Source: Clostridia bacterium (GTDB taxonomy: Bacteria > Bacillota_E > SLMV01 > PUMD01). From it: 20,659 nt of DNA. Under the pieces are notes generated by a model. The model had not been told where the DNA came from, searched no databases, and was given only the letters and a program-made list of their open reading frames with translations. The position numbers and the translations under genes are program-made. Below are positions 1-6,845 of the stretch, in pieces. The stretch spans positions 1 through 20,659 of the forward strand of contig SKXF01000233.1 in the NCBI GenBank assembly GCA_007128555.1. The letters run 5' to 3'. The first letter of the stretch is position 1. Every line of letters starts with the position of its first letter.

Positions 1-273
1 CCCGGAAGGGCATGGGGCGTGCCCGTTGCGGCTATCCTGGGTGTACCCCTGTATACGGGCACAGCCAGCGCGATACCTCTAACCGCCTCGTTCATGGGAC
101 TCGGCATGAGCAGAGCTGCTGCCCTGGCATTCATCATGACCGGTCCGGGAACGTCCCTGCCAGCACTGGGGGCGGTACTGGTGATCGCTCGCAAGCGCAT
201 GGTTGGCGTGTATCTTGGCGTCCTGTTTGCAGGCAGTATTGTTTCCTCGTACCTCTTCGGACTGTGGTTTTGA
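1..273 (+). CDS. Permease of the DUF318/ArsP-like family, C-terminal fragment
   Basis: The open frame runs from base 1 to a TGA at 271-273, so the gene is cut at its 5' end by the window; about 90 residues are visible. The visible part is hydrophobic, with two or three membrane segments. It carries the GVPLYTGTASAIPL and MTGPGTSLPALGAV type loops, which resemble the second repeat of DUF318/UPF0718 permeases (the family containing ArsP and YraQ), and ends right after the last membrane segment, as the family does. Members are inner-membrane transporters; some export organoarsenicals, but the substrate cannot be read from this fragment. A GTG at 19 is in frame but is internal to the conserved region and is probably not the start. 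It is convergent with the cobalamin adenosyltransferase gene. Confidence 0.7.
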   Translation, partial: PGRAWGVPVAAILGVPLYTGTASAIPLTASFMGLGMSRAAALAFIMTGPGTSLPALGAVLVIARKRMVGVYLGVLFAGSIVSSYLFGLWF

Positions 274-377
274 GAAGTCAGCACCTGGTACCGTTGACCG
301 AGAGATTCGCAAAGGTTCCGGGATAACACGACCCCCGGGAATCTTGCACACAGCATTCGTCCATGCGCGGTAAGCGG

Positions 378-416
378 CCACTGCAGGGCAGGTCATCCCG
401 ACCTGTCCTGCAGTGG
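378..416. repeat. 17-bp inverted repeat (hairpin) between convergent genes
   Basis: Bases 378-394 pair with 400-416 over 17 positions with a single G-T wobble, leaving a 5-base loop (395-399). It lies between the stop of the plus-strand permease gene (273) and the stop of the minus-strand cobO-like gene (452), where a bidirectional terminator would be expected. Neither side is followed by a run of T, so a classic intrinsic terminator is not shown; it could be a terminator-like 3' end stabiliser or a dispersed palindromic element. Confidence 0.6.
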
Positions 417-451
417 AGCAATAAATGAGAGACACCAAAGTCAAACCCTGT

Positions 452-1069
452 TCACTCCTCGATTCCCTTGCGGGACTGCAGTCCCTGGGTCCAGTAGTGC
501 TTCACCTCGCGCATCTCGGTGACGAGGTCTGCTGCGTCCAGGAGATCCTCCGGGGCATACCTGCCGGTCAGCACCAGTTCCACCCCGTCAGGTCGCCCTT
601 TCACCAATTCCATGACCCGCTCCAGGGAGACGAGCTCGAAGTGCAGGGCAACGTTGATCTCGTCCAGGATGATGATATCCGCGGTTCCCTGTTCCATGGC
701 TCGCTCGGCCTGGGCCAGGCCCTCCCCCGCCCCATCGATCAGTTCCCTGGGTGGTGAGCCCGGGGGGAAGACTCGGATGTCCTCCCCCATGGAAGCCAGG
801 GTCTCGGGGTCTATCTCGCCCTCCCGGGCGACGAAGTAGGGCTTGCCCACCTGGACGATGGTGAGCTCCGGCTGAAGCCTCAGAGCGGCACGATGCTCAC
901 CGTAACCCCATCGCTTCATGAACTGTATCATCAGGACTCGCAGGCCCCGACCCACCGCCCTCATCGCCAGGCCCAGGGCTGCCGTGGTTTTCCCCTTGCC
1001 CTCGCCGGTGTAGATCTGGACCGCACCGCTACCCAGTGGCCCGGAGGAGGCTCCTTCGGTCGCTTTCAT
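452..1069 (-). CDS. cobO: ATP:cob(I)alamin (corrinoid) adenosyltransferase, CobO/BtuR family
   Basis: This 205-residue cytoplasmic enzyme transfers the adenosyl group of ATP to cob(I)alamin or its precursors to make adenosylcobalamin. The phosphate-binding loop TGEGKGKTT is at residues 21-29, followed by ALGLAMRAVGRG. Further family marks are IQFMK, the Walker-B-like IIILDEINVAL, a VELVLTGRYAPEDLLDAADLVTEM-type segment (shown here in part) and the C-terminal VKHYWTQGLQSRKGIE, which parallels the VKHAFDAGVKAQIGIDY end of E. coli BtuR. The length is close to the usual ~200 residues. The ATG at 1069 is preceded by AAGGGAG six bases upstream; an in-frame start at 1126 would add 19 unrelated residues and lacks that site. 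The gene follows the PadR regulator with a 71-base gap that contains a hairpin. No other cobalamin biosynthesis gene is in the window, so a salvage role or service to a B12-dependent enzyme is likely. Confidence 0.92.
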   Translation of the reverse strand: MKATEGASSGPLGSGAVQIYTGEGKGKTTAALGLAMRAVGRGLRVLMIQFMKRWGYGEHRAALRLQPELTIVQVGKPYFVAREGEIDPETLASMGEDIRVFPPGSPPRELIDGAGEGLAQAERAMEQGTADIIILDEINVALHFELVSLERVMELVKGRPDGVELVLTGRYAPEDLLDAADLVTEMREVKHYWTQGLQSRKGIEE

Positions 1070-1096
1070 GGGTTCTCCCTTCGAAGCACAACACGC

Positions 1097-1124
1097 AAAG
1101 CCCGCAGCCAACAGGCGAGCGGGC
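1097..1124 (-). terminator. Possible weak terminator or attenuator after the PadR gene
   Basis: On the minus strand GCCCGC (1119-1124) pairs with GCGGGC (1100-1105) around a 13-base loop and is followed by TTT (1097-1099). It lies 16 bases after the PadR stop and about 30 bases before the cobO start. The T-run is short and the loop large, so termination is likely to be partial at best. Confidence 0.35.
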
Positions 1125-1140
1125 ACGAAAAGGTCCTATT

Positions 1141-1536
1141 CTACTCTGAGGTCACCGGATCCATGCTCTGATATCGCAGTATAAAGGCTTGCAGCAGGTC
1201 CCGATTGTGGGACAGAGCCCCGACCCAGGTGTCCAGGAACTCCCGCCCGTCCGGGGTAACCCGGTAAACCTTGCGCGCAGGCCCGCTGCCGGTGGTGTCC
1301 CAGCTTGACTCGATGAAACCGTCGGCCTCCAGTCGCTGTAGGTTCCGGTAGATTCCCCCGGGGTCTGCTTCCGCCAGGCCAAAATCATTCAGCCGTCCCG
1401 TGAGCTCGTACCCATGAGCGGGCTTTTCGAGCAGCAACAGCAACAGCGTGGGCTGGAGAAATCCCTGGAGGATCGATCCCTGTCCCGGATGGTGACAGCG
1501 ACAATCACGCCTGTCCTTGCAGTTCGAATCGGTCAT
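1141..1536 (-). CDS. PadR-family transcriptional regulator with Cys/His-rich N-terminus
   Basis: This 131-residue protein has the PadR winged helix: LLLLLLEKPAHGYELTGRL, then DPGGIYRNLQRLEADGFIES and a wing with RKVYRVTPDGREFLDTW. A C-terminal helix (about residues 100-131) would form the dimer. The segment GPARKVYRVTPDGRE resembles PadR members of the PhaQ-like group, but the target genes are unknown. Before the DNA-binding domain is a short leader with Cys6, Cys12, Cys14, His15 and His16, which could bind metal or sense redox state; this is inference. I chose ATG 1536 because GGTGGAG lies four bases upstream; the ATG at 1551 is itself part of that region. A good promoter precedes it (1569-1598), so it is transcribed separately from the 5'-nucleotidase gene, and it may control itself and cobO downstream. 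Confidence 0.88.
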   Translation of the reverse strand: MTDSNCKDRRDCRCHHPGQGSILQGFLQPTLLLLLLEKPAHGYELTGRLNDFGLAEADPGGIYRNLQRLEADGFIESSWDTTGSGPARKVYRVTPDGREFLDTWVGALSHNRDLLQAFILRYQSMDPVTSE

Positions 1537-1568
1537 CAAACTCCACCCCATCGCCAGAAGTTAATCCT

Positions 1569-1598
1569 AGTCTATGGGGGATGCCCTGGACCTGTCAA
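1569..1598 (-). promoter_or_regulatory. Sigma-A type promoter for the PadR gene
   Basis: On the minus strand a perfect -35 TTGACA (1593-1598) is followed after 18 bases by TAGACT (1569-1574) as -10, about 33 bases before the chosen PadR start. It sits in the 155-base gap after the 5'-nucleotidase gene. No transcription start is known; the call rests on the two hexamers and their position. Confidence 0.65.
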
Positions 1599-1630
1599 TG
1601 TGGCATACACAAGGCAAGCCAGGCATCCCC
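1577..1630. promoter_or_regulatory. Inverted repeats around the PadR promoter, candidate operator
   Basis: GGGGATGCC (1577-1585) and GGCATCCCC (1622-1630) are perfect 9-base inverted arms flanking the -35 element. Between them lies a smaller dyad TGTG-N5-CACA (1599-1611). A variant GACATCCCC occurs at about 1648-1656. PadR proteins usually bind dyads at their own promoter, so these are operator candidates; this is inference from position and symmetry. Confidence 0.4.
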
Positions 1631-1691
1631 TCTGATCGCCCGGATGATCGACATCCCCCTGCCAGGGGTCACCTCCCGGCAGCTGGGGACA

Positions 1692-3707
1692 TCAACCGCC
1701 GGGTGATACCGTTTCCACCGGCTCGCCCCGATCGATGCCCGGCAAGCGCCTCTTTCGTCTCCGAAGCACCGCGTAGCCGGTGAGGCCCAGGATGAGCAGC
1801 CCCAGGATCGGCCAGGTAACCAGGGGAAAGGTGTCAACCCGCTCCTGCCGGCCGGCCGGCTCCGCATAGCGGCTGCTGACCAGGGGATATCCCTCCGGGC
1901 CCACAGGCATGGCGGCCAGGTAGTCCGTGACGGCCATCCAGACGGACAGGGGACTGCCACCCCGGTAGACGATCAGATCCCTGTGGTCGGCCACGGGGTT
2001 CCCCTCCCTGTCCTTTGGCTCCACCTCCAGGCGGGGCAACATGTCCCCGACCATTGGAAGATAGGAAGCCAGGTGAAAATCAGTGACTACATGGTATAAC
2101 TGCTCATCACCCCAGAGGAGGGGAGTTTCGTGCTGCTCACCGGCGAGAAGATCGTCTCCTGCGTAACGCTGGGCGCTGAGAACCGCCCGGTACGTGGGAA
2201 GGGGCAGACCCACAAAGGGAAGCCAGAGCAGGATGGACCGGTCAGGATCGTAGGTGAACCGGAGCCCCGACCACTGGAAGTAGGACACATCTCCCATGAT
2301 CTCGGTGAGCAGCGGGCCGATCTCCAGCACCCTTCGGACCTCATCACCGGTAAGATAGAAGGAGATCAGCGGGTACCCCGGAGTGTTTCCCGGTCCTGAT
2401 CCCAGGCCGACGGTGGACGCGACATCATACAGGGACAGCTGGCCCTCGGCCTTAGCGGTAACCCCAGGGCGAAGGGACCCCCGGATATGCCCGTTGGCCT
2501 GGAAAGCGAAATCCACCGCCTCGCCGGTCACCTGCTCCACCGACCACCGGAAAGCGTCGCTGATCAGGTTTCCGTACGCGGACTCCGTGAGGGCCGGTTC
2601 GCGGGGGACGACGAAGTCCGATCGGGCAACCACCCCGTAGATATCATCGTACCGACCGCCCGTGAAGCGGGCGAAGAGATCGTTCAGCTCGATGACGGCC
2701 CCTTCGACCTCGGCGCTAACAACGGGATCCGGCTCAATGGAATCATCAATGGGCACCAGGTAGGGCCGTCCTGTCTCCTCGTTCCGCACCCTGACCGATC
2801 CCGTGGCGGGATCATAGGCAAGGTCAAGGCAGCCGAGGTAGCGGCCGGTGGATCCCGCCTGGACGATGTAGGTGTTCCCCTCAATCACGGGCTCGACGAG
2901 GTCCGTATGACAGTGCCCCCCCACGATGACATCGATGCCGGCGACTTCCCTGGCAAGCTCCACGTCCTCCTCGACGCCGGAATGGGTGATCGCGATGATC
3001 ACGTCGACGCCTGCGTCGGTCAGGTCTCGCACAGCAGATTCAGCAAAATCAAGGGGCTTTTTGAATCGGACCGGGCCCGCGGCCGTTGTGACCGACTGGG
3101 CGTGCTCGCCCAACAGGCTGAACACACCCACTCGCAGCCCAGAACCCGGCAGTGTAAACACGTGGGTTGAGGCGAGTCCGACCTGGTCCAGCGCATGCCC
3201 GCTGGGGATCTCCGCGTTGCCCGACAGCACCGCCAGGTCCACAGAGGCCTCAGGATAACCGGCTGCCGCCAGGTACTCGGCCAGGAGGTCGGGGCCATAG
3301 TCGATTTCATGGTTTCCCAGGATCACCGCATCGTAACCCATGGTGCGCATCAGCGTCAGCTCTGGCGCCCTTCCCTCCAGGGCCAGCCAACCGAAGGGTG
3401 AGCCGCTTATGAAGTCACCCGCTGAGAACAGCAGAACCGGATCCTCCCCGGCATTCGACCGGATCTCGTTGATCGCAGTCGCCAGCCGGGCAAAGCCCCC
3501 GACGGTTGGGTCCGGGCCATCTGGGTCGTAATCAACAGCCGATGAATGGGGAATCAGGGCAGAGTGCTCATCGTTTGTGTACAAAATAGTGAACCGTATT
3601 TCCGCTCCCTCTGCGGCAGTCGTTCCGCCCCCACCGAGAAAGGAAGCCGCCAGGATGACGACCAGGAGCAGGGGTCTGAACCTTCGAATACCTTGTTGGG
3701 AATTCAC
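1692..3707 (-). CDS. Membrane-anchored 5'-nucleotidase / UshA-like metallophosphatase
   Basis: This 671-residue exported enzyme probably hydrolyses nucleotides or related phosphoesters outside the cell. An N-terminal signal or anchor (RRF then hydrophobic residues ~11-24) precedes the calcineurin-like metallophosphatase domain. The metal-ligand motifs are all present: TNDEH (Asp46, His48), SAGD (Asp98), GNHE (131-134), THSG (His242) and GGHCH (His265, His267). The 5'-nucleotidase C-terminal domain follows, with FQANGHIRGSLRPG and YPLISFYLTGDEVRRVLE. One membrane helix (about 632-648) followed by RRRKRR anchors the C-terminus with the tail inside. The GTG start at 3707 has GGAGG seven bases upstream; the longer frame to 3752 overlaps the previous gene and lacks such a site. 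It is the last gene of the four-gene operon, 13 bases after the kinase gene. The exact substrate is not evident. Confidence 0.88.
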   Translation of the reverse strand: MNSQQGIRRFRPLLLVVILAASFLGGGGTTAAEGAEIRFTILYTNDEHSALIPHSSAVDYDPDGPDPTVGGFARLATAINEIRSNAGEDPVLLFSAGDFISGSPFGWLALEGRAPELTLMRTMGYDAVILGNHEIDYGPDLLAEYLAAAGYPEASVDLAVLSGNAEIPSGHALDQVGLASTHVFTLPGSGLRVGVFSLLGEHAQSVTTAAGPVRFKKPLDFAESAVRDLTDAGVDVIIAITHSGVEEDVELAREVAGIDVIVGGHCHTDLVEPVIEGNTYIVQAGSTGRYLGCLDLAYDPATGSVRVRNEETGRPYLVPIDDSIEPDPVVSAEVEGAVIELNDLFARFTGGRYDDIYGVVARSDFVVPREPALTESAYGNLISDAFRWSVEQVTGEAVDFAFQANGHIRGSLRPGVTAKAEGQLSLYDVASTVGLGSGPGNTPGYPLISFYLTGDEVRRVLEIGPLLTEIMGDVSYFQWSGLRFTYDPDRSILLWLPFVGLPLPTYRAVLSAQRYAGDDLLAGEQHETPLLWGDEQLYHVVTDFHLASYLPMVGDMLPRLEVEPKDREGNPVADHRDLIVYRGGSPLSVWMAVTDYLAAMPVGPEGYPLVSSRYAEPAGRQERVDTFPLVTWPILGLLILGLTGYAVLRRRKRRLPGIDRGEPVETVSPGG

Positions 3708-3720
3708 ATTAACCTCCACA

Positions 3721-4665
3721 TCATCGTGTGCCGGATAAGATCTCCCTGGCACGCAGCGCTGCGCCCTCGGCCGGCTGGTTCAGCGGGGTGAGGATGGGAA
3801 GGGGCCCCCATTCGGCCCACAGCCTGCATGCAAAGGGTTCAACCACGGGTGGGGCTCCGCGCCAGACACCCCCCACCAGGTGGACAGGAATCCCCCTGGT
3901 ACTGCCGCATCGAGTCAGAAGGCTGCCGGCCAACCCTGCCAGCTCCCGGCCGGCTTCCTCAAGGATACAGCGGGCAACCGGGTCACCGGCCCGGGCGGCC
4001 GCGAAGACTTCGCGGCAGAAGCCGGCCACCTTTGCGACACCGATCCCATGCTGGCTGTGTACCCGGGCTGGGAGTTCGTTCAGGCTCGAGACGCCATAAT
4101 GGTTCAGGGCCCGTTCCCTGAGCCGGGTCACCCCACCCCTCTTCTCCTGGTCCCGGATCGCAGCCCGCAGTCCCATCTGTCCGATCCGGAATCCGCTGCC
4201 CTCATCCCCCAGGACGATCCCTCCTCCACCGGCGGTCATCCAACGGCCGTCACGGCGGGTGATGGCGATGGATCCGGTGCCGCTGATGACGACGATCCCG
4301 TCACCGCGGGCGATGGCGCCGTAGTAAGCGGCCTGCGCGTCACCAATCACCTCGCAGCGAGCAGCGGGGAAACCCTCGCGAAGACAGCTCAACACCGTCT
4401 GTCGTCGCCCTGGAAGGCTCATCCCGGCGATTCCCGCAACCGCCCCGGCAACGGGAACCCCATCGGTCCCCTCGAGCAGATTGCAGCAGACCTCGCGGAT
4501 CGATTCGCCGGTCAACCTATTGGCACCTGGGACACCGAGCCAGTTGGCAGGGGGACCTGTCCACTCCTTCAGCATCCGCATCTGACCATCGATGCCGATC
4601 CGGGCCAGGACCCCCCGGGTCTTTGATCCTCCCCCGTCAATACCAACAACGAGGTGTTCACCCAT
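3721..4665 (-). CDS. BadF/BadG/BcrA/BcrD ATPase family, N-acetylglucosamine kinase-like
   Basis: This 314-residue cytoplasmic protein belongs to the ASKHA fold. It shows phosphate-1 GIDGGGSKTRGVL (Asp10, Lys15, Thr16), the GDAQAAYYGA segment with the likely catalytic Asp, SGTGSIAI as phosphate-2, GGGGIVLGDEGSGFRIG typical of GlcNAc kinases, and the adenosine motif VHLVGGVWRG. Its length matches NagK/NAGK-type kinases rather than the benzoyl-CoA reductase subunits, and it has no Fe-S cysteines. The best guess is phosphorylation of N-acetylglucosamine or a related amino sugar from cell-wall turnover. ATG 4665 overlaps the 3' end of the glycosylase gene by eight bases, with AAGGGG upstream, which suggests translational coupling. 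The 5'-nucleotidase gene follows at once. Confidence 0.85.
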   Translation of the reverse strand: MGEHLVVGIDGGGSKTRGVLARIGIDGQMRMLKEWTGPPANWLGVPGANRLTGESIREVCCNLLEGTDGVPVAGAVAGIAGMSLPGRRQTVLSCLREGFPAARCEVIGDAQAAYYGAIARGDGIVVISGTGSIAITRRDGRWMTAGGGGIVLGDEGSGFRIGQMGLRAAIRDQEKRGGVTRLRERALNHYGVSSLNELPARVHSQHGIGVAKVAGFCREVFAAARAGDPVARCILEEAGRELAGLAGSLLTRCGSTRGIPVHLVGGVWRGAPPVVEPFACRLWAEWGPLPILTPLNQPAEGAALRAREILSGTR

Positions 4666-5308
4666 GGGGGGTCACCCCTTCCAATGTGAAGCGCCAGGGC
4701 ATCAGGGCAAACTCCCCGACATTGCCCAGGCCCACTCGGGGCACAGCCCGGATCTCCCCGCAGAGCTTAGGCCCAACTGCGATCACGGGGCCACAGGCAA
4801 AGGAGGCCCCGTTGAGGCCCCGATCAATTCCCAGGGCCTGGCAGAGTTTCCCGGGGCCGTCACTGAGGGAAAGGGTGGGCGCCGATTCGGCTCCCCGGGA
4901 CCGCCTCCTTGCCATGCGCTGGTCTCCCACCTCCGGGATGACAGCGCGGATCAATACCGCATGGGGCTCGCCCTCCCGTAGGCATGCGACGTTCAGGCAG
5001 TCATGGAGACCATAGATCCTGTACACGTAGACGTTCCCGGGCTGGCCGTACATGGGTTCGGTGCGCTCCGTTCGCCGGTAGTGAAACGCGTGACTGGCCC
5101 GGTCCAGAACCCCGCAGTAGGCCTCGGTCTCAACGATCGTCCCGCCGGTGACCCCTCCGCCGCAAAAGCTGAGCAACCCGTGACCCAGGAGATCCCTTGC
5201 CACTGAGATGGCATCCCGATGATAGAAACCCCGGGGGAGAACCCCGGGGACCTCCCCCGGGGTCCTTCCTTCATTCCTGGACCAGTTCTGCACCGCCCAG
5301 ATCCTCAT
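4658..5308 (-). CDS. 3-methyladenine DNA glycosylase, AAG/MPG family
   Basis: This monofunctional base-excision glycosylase removes alkylated purines. VETEAY (catalytic Glu62), the ASH histidine (His73), PGNVYVYRIYG with Tyr99 equivalent to the intercalating Tyr162 of the human enzyme, VLIRAVIP and SDGPGKLCQALGI are all conserved. The length of 216 residues is normal, allowing for about 18 extra N-terminal residues. The start is uncertain: ATG 5308 has only a weak GACCTGGA upstream, GTG 5293 has GAGGAT nine bases upstream, and homology begins near LPRGFYHRD (about residue 24). The first 38 bases overlap the end of the CapA-like gene. Three CCCCGGGG palindromes fall in the non-conserved N-terminal region. 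It sits inside the capA-kinase-nucleotidase operon, an unusual place for a repair gene. Confidence 0.9.
   Translation of the reverse strand: MRIWAVQNWSRNEGRTPGEVPGVLPRGFYHRDAISVARDLLGHGLLSFCGGGVTGGTIVETEAYCGVLDRASHAFHYRRTERTEPMYGQPGNVYVYRIYGLHDCLNVACLREGEPHAVLIRAVIPEVGDQRMARRRSRGAESAPTLSLSDGPGKLCQALGIDRGLNGASFACGPVIAVGPKLCGEIRAVPRVGLGNVGEFALMPWRFTLEGVTPHG
5229..5262. repeat. Three tandem CCCCGGGG palindromes with 13-base period
   Basis: CCCCGGGG occurs at 5229-5236, 5242-5249 and 5255-5262, each start 13 bases from the next. On the minus strand ACCCCGGGG and CCCCGGGGT can form a perfect 9-bp stem with loop GAGGT, beginning about ten bases after the CapA-like stop codon. The segment lies within the poorly conserved N-terminal coding part of the glycosylase gene. 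It could attenuate or terminate transcription between the two genes, or simply be a low-complexity insertion. Confidence 0.5.
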
Positions 5309-6596
5309 TCCAGGTCATCTCCACGCCAAAGGGGCGGGACAACCCTGCGATTTCATCGATGATGTCCCTTGCCTCGTCGCCCAGGGCCAGGACCGGCCGT
5401 CCCCTCCGCGTACGCCCGAGTTTCCAGCCCAGGGTAACCGGATACAAGACAGCACGCGCCAGCTGCCTCTCTTCAAAGGTGAGCTCCGCAATCACAGAGC
5501 GCCAGTACATCTCGTCAGCTGGGAATCCGCGCGCATCGTTGTCCGTGCGGCGGTCATACAGTTCATCCGGGCGTGACTCCAGGGATAGGCCGTACCTGTC
5601 GTAGATGTCCTGGGGCAACCGGTCAATGGTCTCGTTCTGAAAGATGAAATTGCCGAGGCTGTAGAAGATGGGCCGGCCCTGGTGGATCTCAATGCCCCGA
5701 AGATGATGGGGGCCGTGTCCCACGACCACATCGGCACCCGCCTCAATGGCCTCGCGGGCGAATTGCCGGGTGAACTCTGCCGGGGTGCGACCTGACTTCA
5801 GTTCTGATTCATGACTGTGCAGGCTGAACAGGACCCAGTCGGCCTGGCGGGCAGCACCAGCGATGGCCTCCAGGTTGCCCTCCAGGTCAGAAGGGTCGGG
5901 CCGAGTGCGCATGCGGTGGCAGTCCGATGCCTGGAATCTCAGATCACCCAGCTGAAAGAACCCCTCCTCCTCTGAGCCCATCATCCCCTTGAAACGCCGC
6001 TTCAGATCCTCGAATCCGAGTCCCTCGCTGATCCTTCGCAGGCTGTCGAGATCCTCGCCCGGCACCTCGAACCACCGGGAGTGGCGAAGGGGGTTCAGGC
6101 CCGGACGGCCGGGAAGGTCTGGACGTTGCGCGCCCGCCTGGGCTCCGGGCGGGAAGGTCGACGAGGCCGAGAGCAGGGCAGCTCGCCCGGCAGATGTGTC
6201 CAGGTAGGCCGGGGACCGGGCAACGCCGAGGTTCGGTCCAACTCCTGCGTGGACCATATCCCTTGCATCGAGGTGCTCACTGGTAGATAGAAGCCCCCCA
6301 GAGAGCCAGTCCATGGAGTGATTGTTCGCGCGGGCAAAGAGATTAAAACCTGCCCACTTCAGATCATCCGCGATTTCGGGCCTGCCCACCACGTATGTAC
6401 CGCCGCTTGCTGCCGCGGGATAGCCCTCGTAGTCCGTCAAGAGGCCCTCGAGGTTGGTGAAACTGATGTCAGAGTCCCTGATGATGGAAAGCATACTGAG
6501 GTAGTTCGGCTCCCGGTACGGCTTCAGCCTTCGAGTGATCAGGGAGTCGCCGGTCAACGTCATTGTTGCGCTTTGACCTTCAGATGGATTATGCAC
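5271..6596 (-). CDS. CapA-family (poly-gamma-glutamate/capsule biosynthesis) metallophosphatase-like protein
   Basis: The 441-residue protein has the CapA fold: TLTGDSLI (Asp17), FTNLEG (Asn48, Glu50), ARANNHSMD (Asn92, His93, Asp96), LFSLHSHESE, VVGHGPHHLRGIEI and FYSLGNFIFQ. These residues correspond to the metal-binding positions of calcineurin-like phosphatases. Unlike PgsA/CapA of Bacillus it has no N-terminal membrane segment, so it is probably cytoplasmic, and a role in polyglutamate export is doubtful. GTG 6596 is preceded by AGGAG eight bases upstream; the frame is open to 6656 but that extension lacks a site. It is the first gene of the operon that continues with the DNA glycosylase, kinase and nucleotidase. 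A central stretch rich in Gly, Pro and Ala (about residues 145-170) is probably a loop. Confidence 0.85.
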   Translation of the reverse strand: MHNPSEGQSATMTLTGDSLITRRLKPYREPNYLSMLSIIRDSDISFTNLEGLLTDYEGYPAAASGGTYVVGRPEIADDLKWAGFNLFARANNHSMDWLSGGLLSTSEHLDARDMVHAGVGPNLGVARSPAYLDTSAGRAALLSASSTFPPGAQAGAQRPDLPGRPGLNPLRHSRWFEVPGEDLDSLRRISEGLGFEDLKRRFKGMMGSEEEGFFQLGDLRFQASDCHRMRTRPDPSDLEGNLEAIAGAARQADWVLFSLHSHESELKSGRTPAEFTRQFAREAIEAGADVVVGHGPHHLRGIEIHQGRPIFYSLGNFIFQNETIDRLPQDIYDRYGLSLESRPDELYDRRTDNDARGFPADEMYWRSVIAELTFEERQLARAVLYPVTLGWKLGRTRRGRPVLALGDEARDIIDEIAGLSRPFGVEMTWNEDLGGAELVQE

Positions 6597-6845
6597 TGTT
6601 GCCTCTCCTCTCGGTGCAGTCGGCTTGTATTGAATCACGGGCAGGGCGAACGGCATACAAAGAAATACCTGGAGACCGGGTGGCGGGACCTCTCATCTGA
6701 GTCGCATTCCCCGCGGCGATCATCCAGATGTGCAGGCACCTGCTTAGCCCTGGCCCAGGCCTCCGATGACAGGCACACGATACTTCTCGTTACGAACAGG
6801 CGGTGTGCCTCCGCCCTGCCGATGCATCACGGCAGCTCAGGTTAT
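6597..6845 (-). other. Intergenic region between argR and the CapA-like gene
   Basis: These 249 bases hold no convincing gene. Near argR there is a small hairpin (GGCGG-N7-CCGCC on the minus strand, about 40 bases after the argR stop) without a T-run. Just before the CapA-like start is its ribosome binding site CTCTCCTCTC (plus-strand sense, 6603-6612). I could not find a matched -35/-10 pair for the CapA operon. Confidence 0.5.

Noticed and set aside
3880..4626. 248-codon plus-strand frame antisense to the kinase gene
   Set aside because: The minus strand has complete ASKHA motifs; this frame is a GC-rich shadow.
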